A stretch of DNA of 64,000 nucleotides, taken from contig BQUP01000011.1 in assembly GCA_022835595.1 (NCBI GenBank), forward strand, positions 253,319 to 317,318. Reading direction: 5' to 3'. Made by a program: the position numbers and the translations under genes. This DNA comes from Cystobasidium ongulense. Lineage: Eukaryota > Basidiomycota > Cystobasidiomycetes > Cystobasidiales > Cystobasidiaceae. Of the stretch, positions 1-12,144 are shown in pieces. Numbering within the stretch: the first letter of the stretch is position 1; each line of letters starts with the position of its first letter. The notes below the pieces were generated by a model. The model was not told the origin of the DNA and did not search any database. It was given only the letters and a program-made list of their open reading frames with translations.

Positions 1-14
1 CGACAGAGATGCAC

Positions 15-1767
<1,753 letters not shown>

Positions 1768-2156
1768 GATGATATGTATGATGTTGCAATAACGTTGAAG
1801 CAAAGCAAAGTATTATTGAATGTCCTGCTAGCTTTCAAGGCAGAGAAGCAAGTGGGAGAAGACGGACCGGCGGAATTGGGGCGAAACCCAACTGCCGACG
1901 AAGGCCGATCACCCAGGGCGCGGGAGATAGGTTCTTAACTCAGCCATGGAAGCAACGACGGAAATGATACGGTCATTGCTGTTCATTTGGTTGCAGGATA
2001 GACACTGCTGCTTATTAGTCTACAAAATAACAAGTACAGCTCCAGAACAGCTTCAAGGAATTGCTTGACCTCTAAAAGCCATTGCATCAGGACTAAAAGG
2101 CCAATCCACGTTCAGATACCTGTGCTCGTTAACCTTTCACCGTCTTCACTGGCAAC
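1768..2156. other. Intergenic: SFA1 promoter and RAT1 3' flank
   Basis: This 389-bp gap holds the promoter of the dehydrogenase and the 3' flank of RAT1, both on the minus strand. There is no convincing open frame. I see no clear TATA box or repeat. Confidence 0.6.
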
Positions 2157-5100
2157 CTAGTACCGTCGGTGCTGGTTCTGCTGCTGTTGCAAATGAGGAG
2201 GTAGGATAGCACCTCTGTTGCCCGCAGCTTGAGGTGGCGGCTGATAGTATCCTTGTGGTGGAGGTGGTGCAGAGTAGCCGCCCCCGTACGACGGAGCGTA
2301 GCCTTGAGCGGGAGGTGGTGGGTTGTAGCCTTGCGGTGGTGGTGCGCCGTATGCAGAGGCGGGGGGAGGATTGTATCCCTGTCCTGGTGCACCTCCATAC
2401 CCGCCATAAGACGATGGCGTTGGAGGGGGGCTGTACCCGTGGCTAGGACTGGGTGCCGGTGGTGCGCCGTAAGTAGATGGGGGTGGTCCACCATAACTTG
2501 ACGAAGGCGGTGGATAAGAAGAAGCTGGAGGTGGTGCGCCATAGCTACCATACCCGCCATAACTTCCGGCGGGAGGGTACGAGCTAGCTGCAGGTGGCGA
2601 AGGCGCGTAGCCCGAGCCGCCGTATGAGCCGTAGTTCGAACTTGGCGGTGGTGCGTAGCCTCGGTCGTTTCCGTAATTTTGAGGTGGACGAGATTGCTGA
2701 TGGGGAGGGCGTGAGTAGCCAGACTGACGCTCATCACGTCCGTTCGAGTAGCCTCCGTAGGCATCGCCTCTTTCTCTTTCGTATGATCTACCATGATTGC
2801 GGTCATCACCACCTCTTCCTCCGTAGTTGCCCTGATGTCCACCCGAGCTTCCATTGTATCCCCTATCCCTATCGCCACCTCCACGAGGAGGTCCATCTCC
2901 CCAGCTATTCCTGTTTTGCTGGCCGAAGTCTCGTCCGCCACGTGCATTAGCTACATCTCGTGCATCCCGTCGAGGTCCATTGTCGAAATCTCGTCTTTGC
3001 GAATGGAAGCCATCGCCTGCTGGTCCTCGGCGGAATCGATCTCGACCTCCACCGCCTCCTTGACCACCATTATCTCCTCGTTTAATAGCCTCAATGTCAT
3101 CGGGCGTGAGTACTCGTTTCGCTGGTCGATAGCCCGGAAGAAGGGTACTTGCGTGCGGAGTGAGTTGTTCGGGCATCCACCAATAGGCAGAGATCGACTT
3201 GTCGTTCTTCAGATCTGACAAAGGAAGCGAAGGGAGGGGATTGATATATGTTGAATTGGGAACACAGCCTTCATCAGGAAGAACTGTCCCGGTGAAGCCT
3301 TTGCTAGCTTGCGCATCCAGAGGTACCGGCTGTGGATGGAGAAGTGCGACAATTTAGCAACGAGTGTTTGGGCCCAGCGGCTTTGTGAGCTTACATTGTC
3401 AACCTTTCGCTTCATATACAAGCTACTGATCTGGTCATATAATGTGTGATCTTCATTCACAAAGAGTACATCTTTGCCGAAGGCATTTCTTCTATTTTCG
3501 TCGTCGGTGAGGAGGGGGTACTTCTTTCCCATTGCCCCAAGTAGTCGTTGTTCATCGATGAAGGGAAGCAGGGCGACACCCTGCCACAACATCTTCTTTC
3601 CATTCATGTCCACAGAGAATTCCTCAGGATAGAAGTCGATGATCTCAGAATCTTCCTTAGTCATCAACTCTTGGAATGGGGGCGGCAAATGGGTTTTCCT
3701 GAGCCCGAGAACATGAATTAGCTATGACCAGAGAAGAGTGTAGTGGATGCACTTACGAAGCAGCTGGGAAAACACCCATAAGCTGCTCAAAAGGCCTGAA
3801 AGGCTCGCCTGTCTCGAACTTGATGTCCATGCTGGCCAGATCGGTGAAGTCTGATGCAAAGGGTGCAAAGTGGTATGGATAGTACCAAGTCCATGATGGA
3901 CATCCAGTATAATAGTATGCTAGAACCCAGCAAAGACCTTCGACATAATGCTTGGCAACTCTGTGCGGAAAAGACAATCAGAATCACGCGTAAGTAAAGA
4001 AGGGCGACAAGGCGTGAACTTACTCGTGCCTAAATGCAGCGTCCTCGATATGGGCACCGAACTTCTGCTCATAGTATCGCTCCTTGTAACCCGGTTCCCA
4101 GAGCCTATACCAAAGATCAGTATACTATTTGAAAGGGCAAATAGATAGCAGCACTCACTGAACAGTGTCTTCCTGTTCAACCATGTTGTTACCTAGCATC
4201 TTAAGGGGCTTGGGCTGGTGTGGGGTGCTGACGGAAACGGTAGTAGTGTCGGCGGCGGCATCGCCTTCATCATCATCTTCAGCAGCGTCGCTTGAGCTTG
4301 AACTGCCTTCCTCTTCTTTGGCCTCTGCTATTGCTGCCTGGGTCCTGCTTGCGGGAATACCTGCTTCGTCCGCTGTACGCTTCTTGCCTCTTGAGGATGT
4401 AGTGGACAGGTCAGCGTCGCCTTCGGAAGCAGGGGCAGCCGCAGCTGCAACGCCCTCTCCATTTACTGCGCTAGCCGGAACATCCTCTTCGATGGCTTCG
4501 GCGACCACGGGTGGCGTACTGATGACTGCATCTGATGTGCCGTCTTGCTCGATAGTCACTTGAGGCGCCTCCACTGCAACCAGAGCATCACCTTCTGTTA
4601 CAGCTTCTGCTGCTGTTGTAGCAATCTCGTCGTCCGCACCATTGCTACCCGCTTCTACTTCGGGAGCTGACTCAGAAGTCGCTTGTACATCGTCCATGTC
4701 CTGTTCACCAGCTGTTTCTGCAGCAGCTGATTCGGGCGCTTGTTCTTCAGTAGGAGATTCTTGCTTGGCTTTTCCTGCAAGCTCAGCCTTCAGCATTTCT
4801 GCAGCGCTGAGGTTCGCTTTTCTGATGGCAGCACGATTCATGACGACATCCTTGCTGCTTCCCATAAGAGACGATGCGTCTCCATCTGCGGAAGCATTCT
4901 TTGCGGTACTGCCTGGAGCAGCACGTCCACCACCTAATCCGAAGTTGTTGCGGATGGGAGCAGTGCCACTAGCGCGAGAAGACAAGAACATGGGGTTTTT
5001 CGGTTTTGGTGGTCCCCCTGAGACAGGTGCACTTTGGGTAGGTGATGCAGCTGACGGAGTCGTGGAAGCAGGCACGAAAGCAGGCTTAACAGCATCCAGT

Positions 5101-6648
5101 GCCGTGTTTCCATTCACGGACTCTTTGGTTTCTCTCAAAACAGGAACATAGTCGATATCACTCTTAGGCACCTCGGCGCCTGGTGGTGGCTGAGGTCTTT
5201 CGTTGCTGCCAAGTCCGCGTTTAGAAAATTCGATTCTTCTACGCTTTTCTTTATCAGCCTCTTCTTGACGAGTCTCATTCTCCTTTCTCTTGCGGAAGAT
5301 CTCATCTTCCCGACTGGCAAGGCCATCCATAATGATCTGAGCTCGAGCGAGTTCTACGCGGCCATTGTTAGTCAAGTAGCCGCCCATGGTAGGTAGGGCA
5401 TCACGCCAGATCTTCAGGAGCATATCGATTGCACCTTCTCTGATATCCAAACTGGGTAGATGTGGTAAGAAATCGTTACCAACGAAGAAGATCATAAAGA
5501 CCCAATCGTCAATGGCTCGTTCTAGGTCAAAGAATGCCACTCCAGGAACATTGAGCTCGATCTGTAGGTACTCTCGCAAAATAGAAACATCGAGGAAGAT
5601 GAATGGCTTGAGCGGAGAAGCTTGTTGACTTTCCATCTGCTTCTGCTTGTCTCCCTCGGATAGGCCTTGACAGTTGGCGGAGTGATGTCCTGGCTGTCCG
5701 CACTTGTGGCAACCTCGCTTCGCACCTTGAGCGAACACGTCTTCTCGGAGAATCTTGAAGTTGGGCTCGTGGGTAGCGAGAGACAGCATGATCAGATCGG
5801 CATCCTAGTCAAAAGCACAGGTCAATGAACTGGCCAATGTTTCGCTGTGTCGAGGCAGACGGATTCTGACTCACTAGACCATAGAAGACATGCGAAGTAT
5901 TCGGGTTGTACGATGGCTGACTGCGCTGCCTTCTGATGTAGTCTACAATCTTGTGCTCTCCCTCTCCTGGCACCGAAGAGTCTGAGATGATGACCTGGAG
6001 ATTTGACCATCCATCATCCGTGTTCATCTTGTAAGCGACCCAGTATCTCAAACTTGCTGCGAGGAGGTCCATGAACGGAGTACCAGGAGTAATGGCATTG
6101 GTGTCCCACGCTTGTGCATTCTTGTATTCGTCAGACAGTGTCTTTCCCATTGCTTCCCACTCTTTGATAGCCTCTTCCTTCTCTTTAGCCTTGATCTTTG
6201 CCTCGTCTGCAGCTCTGAATCGACGACTGCGCTGCTGATTCATTTTGGCTCGAGGCGCGACACCATCGATAGCCATGAAGAGCACCTTGCGTGGTCTAGC
6301 CATATTTACTACTCGCTCAGTGTACTTGAACACCTCCATCATCATGTCTGCTTCTGTCTTTGGAGCTGGCTTGCCCTCTGGATGGGTACACGGATGCACG
6401 ATACCGTTCATATCGAGATACAAGCAGTCATTCTCCTCCCCATTCGGATTCGGCTTGCTCATCTGGATAGGAATCTCTGTCTTTGAACCATCCTGTCCAT
6501 CGATAATCTCTGGCTGCTCTTCTATGACCGGCAGCACGATCTTGGGGTACTTGCGTGACAACCATCGGAACAGGCTGGAACGCGAATATCAGCTCGGTAG
6601 GCGCACCCTACAGCAACCTATGAGGATGACTTACGCTGGAACACCCAT
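2157..6648 (-). CDS. RAT1: 5'-3' exoribonuclease 2 (nuclear, XRN2/Rat1)
   Basis: Nuclear 5'-to-3' RNA exonuclease acting in transcription termination and rRNA/snoRNA trimming. Exon 1 codes only MGVPA (6635-6648); the second exon starts [19 protein letters not shown], the diagnostic Rat1 N-terminus. Next come the conserved [34 protein letters not shown] and [15 protein letters not shown] active-site blocks, then a CCHC zinc knuckle ([14 protein letters not shown], near 5680) typical of XRN2 rather than XRN1, and [15 protein letters not shown]. After a long Ala/Glu/Ser-rich acidic insertion (about 4170-5150) the second conserved block resumes ([22 protein letters not shown], about 3890-3950). 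The tail (2160-3050) changes from RGG-rich to Tyr/Gly/Pro repeats. By my exon estimate the protein is about 1,350 residues against about 1,000 in yeast, the excess lying in the insertion and tail. The stop is at 2157-2159. Confidence 0.95.
2190..2660 (-). repeat. Tyr/Gly/Pro-rich repetitive coding tail of RAT1
   Basis: Imperfect repeats encode units such as YGAPPP, SSYPPP, YGGPPP and QGYNPPP. The mirror-strand frames over this stretch look like open frames only because of the repeat composition. A low-complexity tail of this kind suggests a disordered protein region. Confidence 0.85.
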
Positions 6649-7004
6649 CTTGCTTCACTGTTTTGTCTTTCTTTCCTCCTACCTGGAGGAGTTGGGGCAA
6701 GAAGAACGGCCACCGGGGTAGTTATCGCAAATTTAACAGTCGCGGCGCGCATGCTTTGAAGTAAGCGACAGGAAGCAAGTGGTAAGCAGGCAAAGCAGAA
6801 GGGCATCAGGAGCAGAAATAGCCTGCAAAGATAGGCGCAGACATGCTTGACCTCGCCGGAAAGTCGCATCAAGTGGCTTCCACGTGCGGCGTACGCGTGT
6901 GGCAAAGTATAGCTGTAGGCACGAGGTTTGCATGTAAATGTAATAATGCTACAATACAGTTTCTGCTTTCTGTGATAGTACTCTCATCACTAAATCAAAG
7001 CACA
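6649..7004. other. Intergenic: RAT1 promoter and NPL4 3' flank
   Basis: This 356-bp gap lies between the RAT1 start and the NPL4 stop. It includes pyrimidine-rich sequence close to the RAT1 start (about 6655-6690 read on the plus strand). No supported gene is visible. Confidence 0.6.
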
Positions 7005-9579
7005 TTATCTCAGAGGTAGACTGCAGATATCGCAGTCCACTGCGCTGGCTGGATTCTCGAACGTGCAATGTGGGCAGACAATGGTACCTTCTGCACCGCC
7101 TGTAGCGCCAGCGTCTGTGTCAGGTATATGAGAAAAGTCCTGCTGGTCTGGCATGTCTTGCAATGACGAAGCCGGCCTCGTGCTCGTCTGCGGTGTGTCG
7201 GTTCGCATCATGTCGTGATCAGGTGGGATGATAGGGAAACCATCGGCATCTGTCTCGAATTGTCCTTGTCCCATACTGACATCGCCGCCTGATTTGGACG
7301 GGTTTGTGTCTGAAGTAAGGCTCTCTTAGCTGGTGCTCTCCACCATAAAATGTCTGAAACCGACTCACCAGCATGCTCTTGCGCTATCGTGACCAGCGTT
7401 TTCCAGGCTGGGCTGTGCAGCAATTTCTTCACATCGGCGGTATCCTTCTTCGTCGCTATTCTTGCGATGAGCTTCATATCATCGAGTGCAAAAATACCAC
7501 AAGTATCTAAGAAGGCGAGTAGATGCCAGTCCGATAGGAAGTTGGCCAATTCCTGGACAGCTCCGGCGTCTGTTTCTCGACCTTTGCCCTTATCTTTGTG
7601 CGCGCTGAGCATTGCAGATTCATCTGGGTCGAACGCCCGGTCTGAGAATTTAGAAAGTATTGGATTGAGTCTTGGAAAGATGGCGTTCATCGATTGGTCG
7701 TGCAGGCCTTGTCGATTCTCAATAGGGAACGCACCAGCTGCGGGCACTTTGAAGTAAGGATTTGGCTCGTTGGGGAAGCCACTTGTTAACTGAAAATTAC
7801 AAATGTATGTTCAGTGTGTTGTCTTTGTTCATCCTCTTAGTGGACGTACCGAGACAAGCAAGTAATCTGTTGGAAAGCAAGGTTTCGCCGACTCTTTCAC
7901 TTGCAGATTGTACTCGTTCTTGTAGCTGTAGAAAACATCTGGAATGTATCGTTTATCTTTCGGATTACTGGAAAACGTTGCATCGTCCTTAACTCGAACC
8001 ACCGACGGGTCGACCGAAGGCTCAATCATATCTGCTTCTACCATCGCCATAGCTTGATCACCGATTTGATATGCTTCCACTCTGATATCACCAGCTTTAT
8101 CGCCGGTGACGACACATGTTACAAACTTGCTTGAGAAACGACCAGTATCGGAAAAACGGGACATGTTTGGATGTGCTATCTGCTGCTTGGCCGCAAAGAC
8201 AGCTTCGAGTGATGAAAGGAAAAAGGATTCGGCATGTCGTTTCGGCTGGACTTTGCCCAGTTTGGCCTTCTCAATGTCTTCATCTGGTGTAAGATCGGTG
8301 AAGACCATTCCTACTACTTTTAGACCTGTCATTTCTGCTAAGGTCTCGAACTTGCTCTGATCTTCCCAGGGTAGACCTAGTCGAAGTCCGTCAAGATCAC
8401 CTTCTTGTGGCGGCTCATGGATGGCCTCGACTACCGCCTTGATACCCATCGGAACCTCGTCGTATGGTTCATAATGACCCAGTAGCCATCCAAAACGTTG
8501 TTGTCCAGTTCTCCGCCAGAACTCCAGTAATCTATCGATCATGTCTGGCGTAGCGAATTCGACGTGGTCTACCATGCGGTACTGTTGTAACGCGAGGGTG
8601 ATAGCGGATGGTTGACATTTCGTGCAGATTCCTTCAGGCCAGGAGGCATGTGACCCTGATGGACAAGGTATTTTGACCTTGTAGTTAGGTGGCGAAAGAG
8701 GCGGAATCCAGGTATTTGCTCCTGCTGCGGATTGATTGGTTTGGATGTTGAGCTTGCGGAGATAGGCGTGAAAGGAAAGGTGCTTGATCTTGTGTTCTTG
8801 CTGATATTTCGGATCATAAGGCTGTAGAAGGAAACCAACTCAGGAAACGAAGGCCATTTTATTTGCAGCACTCAGACTCACCTCCACCGGCATGCAATGA
8901 TCACACATACTCTTATCGCCGTGTCGACACATTCTGCTTCTGCCGCGTGGTATCAAGCCGTCTTTGGATTCCCACAACTTATCCACTGCATCTTCCACCA
9001 CCATTTCCCACGGCTTATTCGGATTCAGCTTCCTTTGCTTGCTGGTAGAAGGATCTGCTCCGGGCGGTGCTCCATTTGCTAGTTGCTCCGCTTCTTCTTG
9101 GGACTTGGATGCTATGTGGGCTGTCTCCTTGTCTTTGTATGTCACGAATAGTAGATCGCCATGGCTGTAAGTCAAGTCAGGTGCCACAGGTCAATGACAG
9201 GTCATGCAAAGCATGCTTTCCAGGCTGTTCAGTGCTGAAAAGACGCACTTTAAACCCAATGAGGATATTGGTCCCTCTAGTTGCCCTGCTGGAATCGCTC
9301 CACTGGCTGGGTTGTTCGACAATGTGACCGTTGATGGGTCCGCATTAGGTGCATCTGCGTAGATCTGCCATACCCAGTCAGCGGGTCATAATTAGCAAAG
9401 AAGCAGAGTTCAAGGCACACCTTTGAAAGCAGGACTGAGACATCGTCAGTTGGTTCTACCGGATATCTCGCTGTTCCAGTCTTGCTCCTGCAGCGGATCA
9501 GCTTGATGACGACGCAGTAAGGTGAATATTAGCAAGTGGAACGGCGCATCCAGCTGAACGAGCTAGATGAGCTTACCAT
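7005..9579 (-). CDS. NPL4: NPL4, Cdc48/p97 ubiquitin cofactor
   Basis: Partner of Ufd1 on the Cdc48/p97 ATPase; recruits polyubiquitylated clients in ER-associated degradation. The N-terminus reads MLIRCRSKTGTARYPVEP, very close to yeast Npl4 MLIRFRSKNGT, and begins the ubiquitin-like fold. It is made by splicing an ATG-only coding exon (9577-9579, directly followed by GTAAGC) to an exon starting CTGATC at 9501. The middle holds the zinc-binding region (about 8840-8950) and the MPN-like domain (HVEFATPDMIDRLLEFWR through FGWLLGHYEPYDEVP, about 8450-8565). The C-terminus carries an NZF zinc finger, CPHCTFENPASAVDCDIC, absent from yeast Npl4 but present in animal forms. The stop is at 7005-7007. 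The divergent partner is ATG12, whose start lies 232 bp away. Confidence 0.95.
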
Positions 9580-9811
9580 GCCTGAGGAAGTCTTGTGAGA
9601 ACGCGAGTATGTGCTCCAATGCGTTGAAATGGTTCGCTCTGAAGCAGAAGAACGCCGTCAAAGCCTCGTCAGCTTGGTCTCTCTTTCCTCTTGATCACTC
9701 GGCGCCACAACTCAGACAATGCGACGGACCTGACTGCCGCAGCACAGCGACTACGCATGCAGCCATACAGCGCATACTAAGTCTATCCGCTGTTCGCCTC
9801 CAAGCGGCGCT
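9580..9811. promoter_or_regulatory. Shared promoter interval NPL4 / ATG12
   Basis: These 232 bp between the two divergent start codons must contain both promoters. No core element can be named with confidence. Confidence 0.5.
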
Positions 9812-10422
9812 ATGGCATCAGCTAGGATTCCCGCGCTGCCCGACAGCCACACGCCGGCAGGTGCTGCATCCGCTGCTGCATTGACGAACCCTACGGCGCT
9901 CTCTGGGATCTCGTCAGAAGCATTAGCAGCTCTAGAACCTCTGAAAGTGCCTGACACGTCGAAAGGTATGCCTGCGAGGTATGCCTACTCGGTGAATCAG
10001 CTCACGCGGCTGATGCATCGAAATGCTGCCATGCAGTTGTCATACGCTTCGCACCGACAGGCAACGCTCCAGTACTGCGAAACAAGTTCTACAAGATCAC
10101 AGCTAGCAATCGTTTTCAGTCTGTGATACAATTTTTGCGCAAGGAACTCGGCTGGAAGCCTCAAGATAGTCTCGTACGTATCGGCGCTCAGACACTTCGC
10201 ACTGCCTATATCTGATCTGCTACATGTTCGTTTCTAGTTCTGCTACATTAGTTCGGCATTCAGTCCTGCGCCTGATGATACGGTCGGTAATCTGTATAAG
10301 GTGAGCATGTAACCGCCTTGCTATATTTTTCCGCTTTCACATCTAACCATATCCCCGCTCAGTGTTTCGGAACAGAAGGGTTCCTTGTTGTAAACTACAG
10401 CTCGACAGCAGCATGGGGTTGA
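9812..10422 (+). CDS. ATG12: Autophagy ubiquitin-like protein ATG12
   Basis: Ubiquitin-like modifier conjugated to Atg5; the conjugate acts as E3-like enzyme for Atg8 lipidation. Four exons: 9812-9965, 10037-10173, 10238-10300 and 10363-10422, all with GT-AG borders, giving about 137 residues. A low-complexity Ala/Pro/Ser N-terminus ends in VPDTSK, then the Ubl fold starts VVIRFAPTGNAPVLRNKFYK and continues with FQSVIQFLRKELGW, FCYISSAFSPAPDDTVGNLY and CFGTEGFLVVNYSSTAAWG. The C-terminal glycine needed for conjugation is the last residue, as usual for ATG12, which is made without processing. The first intron starts exactly where the conserved domain begins. It is convergent with the Nudix gene. 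Confidence 0.95.
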
Positions 10423-10709
10423 AGGGATGCACGGTAAACATGATTACCGTTAACAACAAGCGCTGTTCAACCGAGATAGGTTCCACGATGTCGGCTTCTT
10501 GCTTGTCGCTCATCTGCAAGTGGTCTTGCGTGACTGCATTGACACTATCACGAGCCTGATGCTTGCTAGACGCAGGAGCTACTTCTCAGAAGCTACATCT
10601 TGGTGTAGAAGTGCTAGAATTCAGGAGAGGTTGCTGCTGCACGCGCAATCTCACGATTTGAAGTTGGCTCGCAAGAGCAGCCCCTGGATTTCGATGAGAC
10701 CGCCTCGAG

Positions 10710-11882
10710 CTACAGGCGACTCTTGCTTTTATCGACCGTCAAGCTTGACTCCTGACTATCTTCTTTATCCTTTTGCCTCTTGGATACAGGCCATGGCCAC
10801 TTTCCTTCAGCGAGCTGTTTCTGTGCCAATTCGACAAGTTCACGGCGTTTAAGCTGTCCTGGAGCTTTACGTTCAAAGTCTGGTTCTCGCTTATACGCGA
10901 GCATGGCTACGTGAATGAGCATGTCGGCTGTAAATCCCCATATCGGGTTCAAGCGTCCTTCAAATCTAAACATTCTATACGGCGAGTTTTCGAGCCATTT
11001 GATATCGTATTGTAGCCTGTAAGGCCGTGTTCCATTGTAGACAGTATGCGGTACATAATATGGAGAGGGCGGTTGTTCCGTCAGGAAGGAATATAATGGA
11101 TGTGAGAATACATTGGAGACCTCTTTCGGATTAAGCTTGGGTTTGAGGTGAGCATCGAGAATGAAGCAGACTACAGGAGTGACTAGGAGTGGTGCACTTC
11201 GCGCTAGAAAAGGAGGAAGATTGCACAGATGTCGAATTTTATCCTTGTCCATTGGTAGACCGATTTCTTCGTATGCTTCTCGACGAGCTGTATGTTCCAA
11301 AGATGTGTCGGCGGTCTCGACCTTGCCACCCGGTAATGCTACCTCGCCGGGCTGGAGCAAATGGCCAGATCAGTAACCTAGCAGGCTATCCATAAGTAGT
11401 ACCTGATACAGACTCACATTGACACGCAGGTCGAGCGCTCTTGTGCTCAATACTACGTTCAGCTCTCCCGTCTTGCCTCCAAACAAGGCCACCATAACGC
11501 CGGCCCGTCGCTCCTTGGGCCAGTCAGGATAATATGAATCCCAAGCATCCTTGCTTCGAGAAGCTGCGATCTTGTTTTGTATTCTACCATAGCGAGATAG
11601 GTTGCGCAGCGCATAAAGCGACCGCGGACTGAGAGGACCCAGATCTAAAGGCTCGTCTTCAGGTGACGAGTCGTCCTCGTCGTCACCTGGATCTAACCGA
11701 TTCGATTTCCTACTCCCTGTTATTTGACCTGGGTAGCCTTTACTCTGCTGCTGATCTTGCTCTTGTCCTATTGTCGCTTTGTCTTCGGGATTTGATGGTG
11801 CTGGACCGCTTGTAGAGCTGCTGCTGTTGCTGCTAGCCGATGGCGAGTATTGGGTAACTTGCCTCGACTGACGCGGCGCCAT
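10710..11882 (-). CDS. Nudix hydrolase, peroxisomal CoA-pyrophosphatase (PCD1/NUDT7-like)
   Basis: Likely hydrolyses CoA or oxidised CoA/NTP substrates. Two exons joined at RVNV|PGEV by an intron of about 65 nt (11352-11416). The Nudix box is the extended NUDT7/8/PCD1 form: LPGGKVETADTSLEHTARRE followed by AYEEIGLP, with the spacing between the glycine and the REAYEE core longer than in classic Nudix boxes. Upstream is VMVALFGGKTGELNVVLSTRA. The start is MAPRQSRQ at 11880-11882, since the upstream in-frame codons contain no ATG before it. The N-terminal 60 residues are Ser/Gln-rich and probably disordered. The C-terminus ends SKSRL, which resembles a peroxisomal PTS1 (S-K/R-L ending), suggesting peroxisomal location. 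Confidence 0.88.
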
Positions 11883-12144
11883 GCAGAGCAATCACGTAGA
11901 AGGCAGTATCACAGGCAGGTCTGATGGGCTAAGTCTTCAGCTCTACAGCAGTCCTGCTTGGATTGTCGGAATTGGCCACAAGGTCGATTGCCTTTCAGAT
12001 TGGCCTTGAAGAAAGAAACGTCGACGCATTTCTCTTGTCGAACAACCCACGAATAGGCAACACGCAAAGCCTCAATACAAGCTAGCCCAATACATACGAA
12101 GCATTTACACACTAAAGTAGCGCAACACGCGAATCTATCGCCAA
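11883..12144. promoter_or_regulatory. Shared promoter interval Nudix gene / DRG1
   Basis: These 262 bp separate the divergent start codons of the Nudix hydrolase and DRG1. No motif can be named with confidence. Confidence 0.5.

Noticed and set aside
2129-2947. His/Met/Thr-rich long minus frame and several Trp/Arg-rich plus frames
   Set aside because: Frame shadows of the repetitive RAT1 tail; the Tyr/Gly/Pro frame continues the conserved enzyme.
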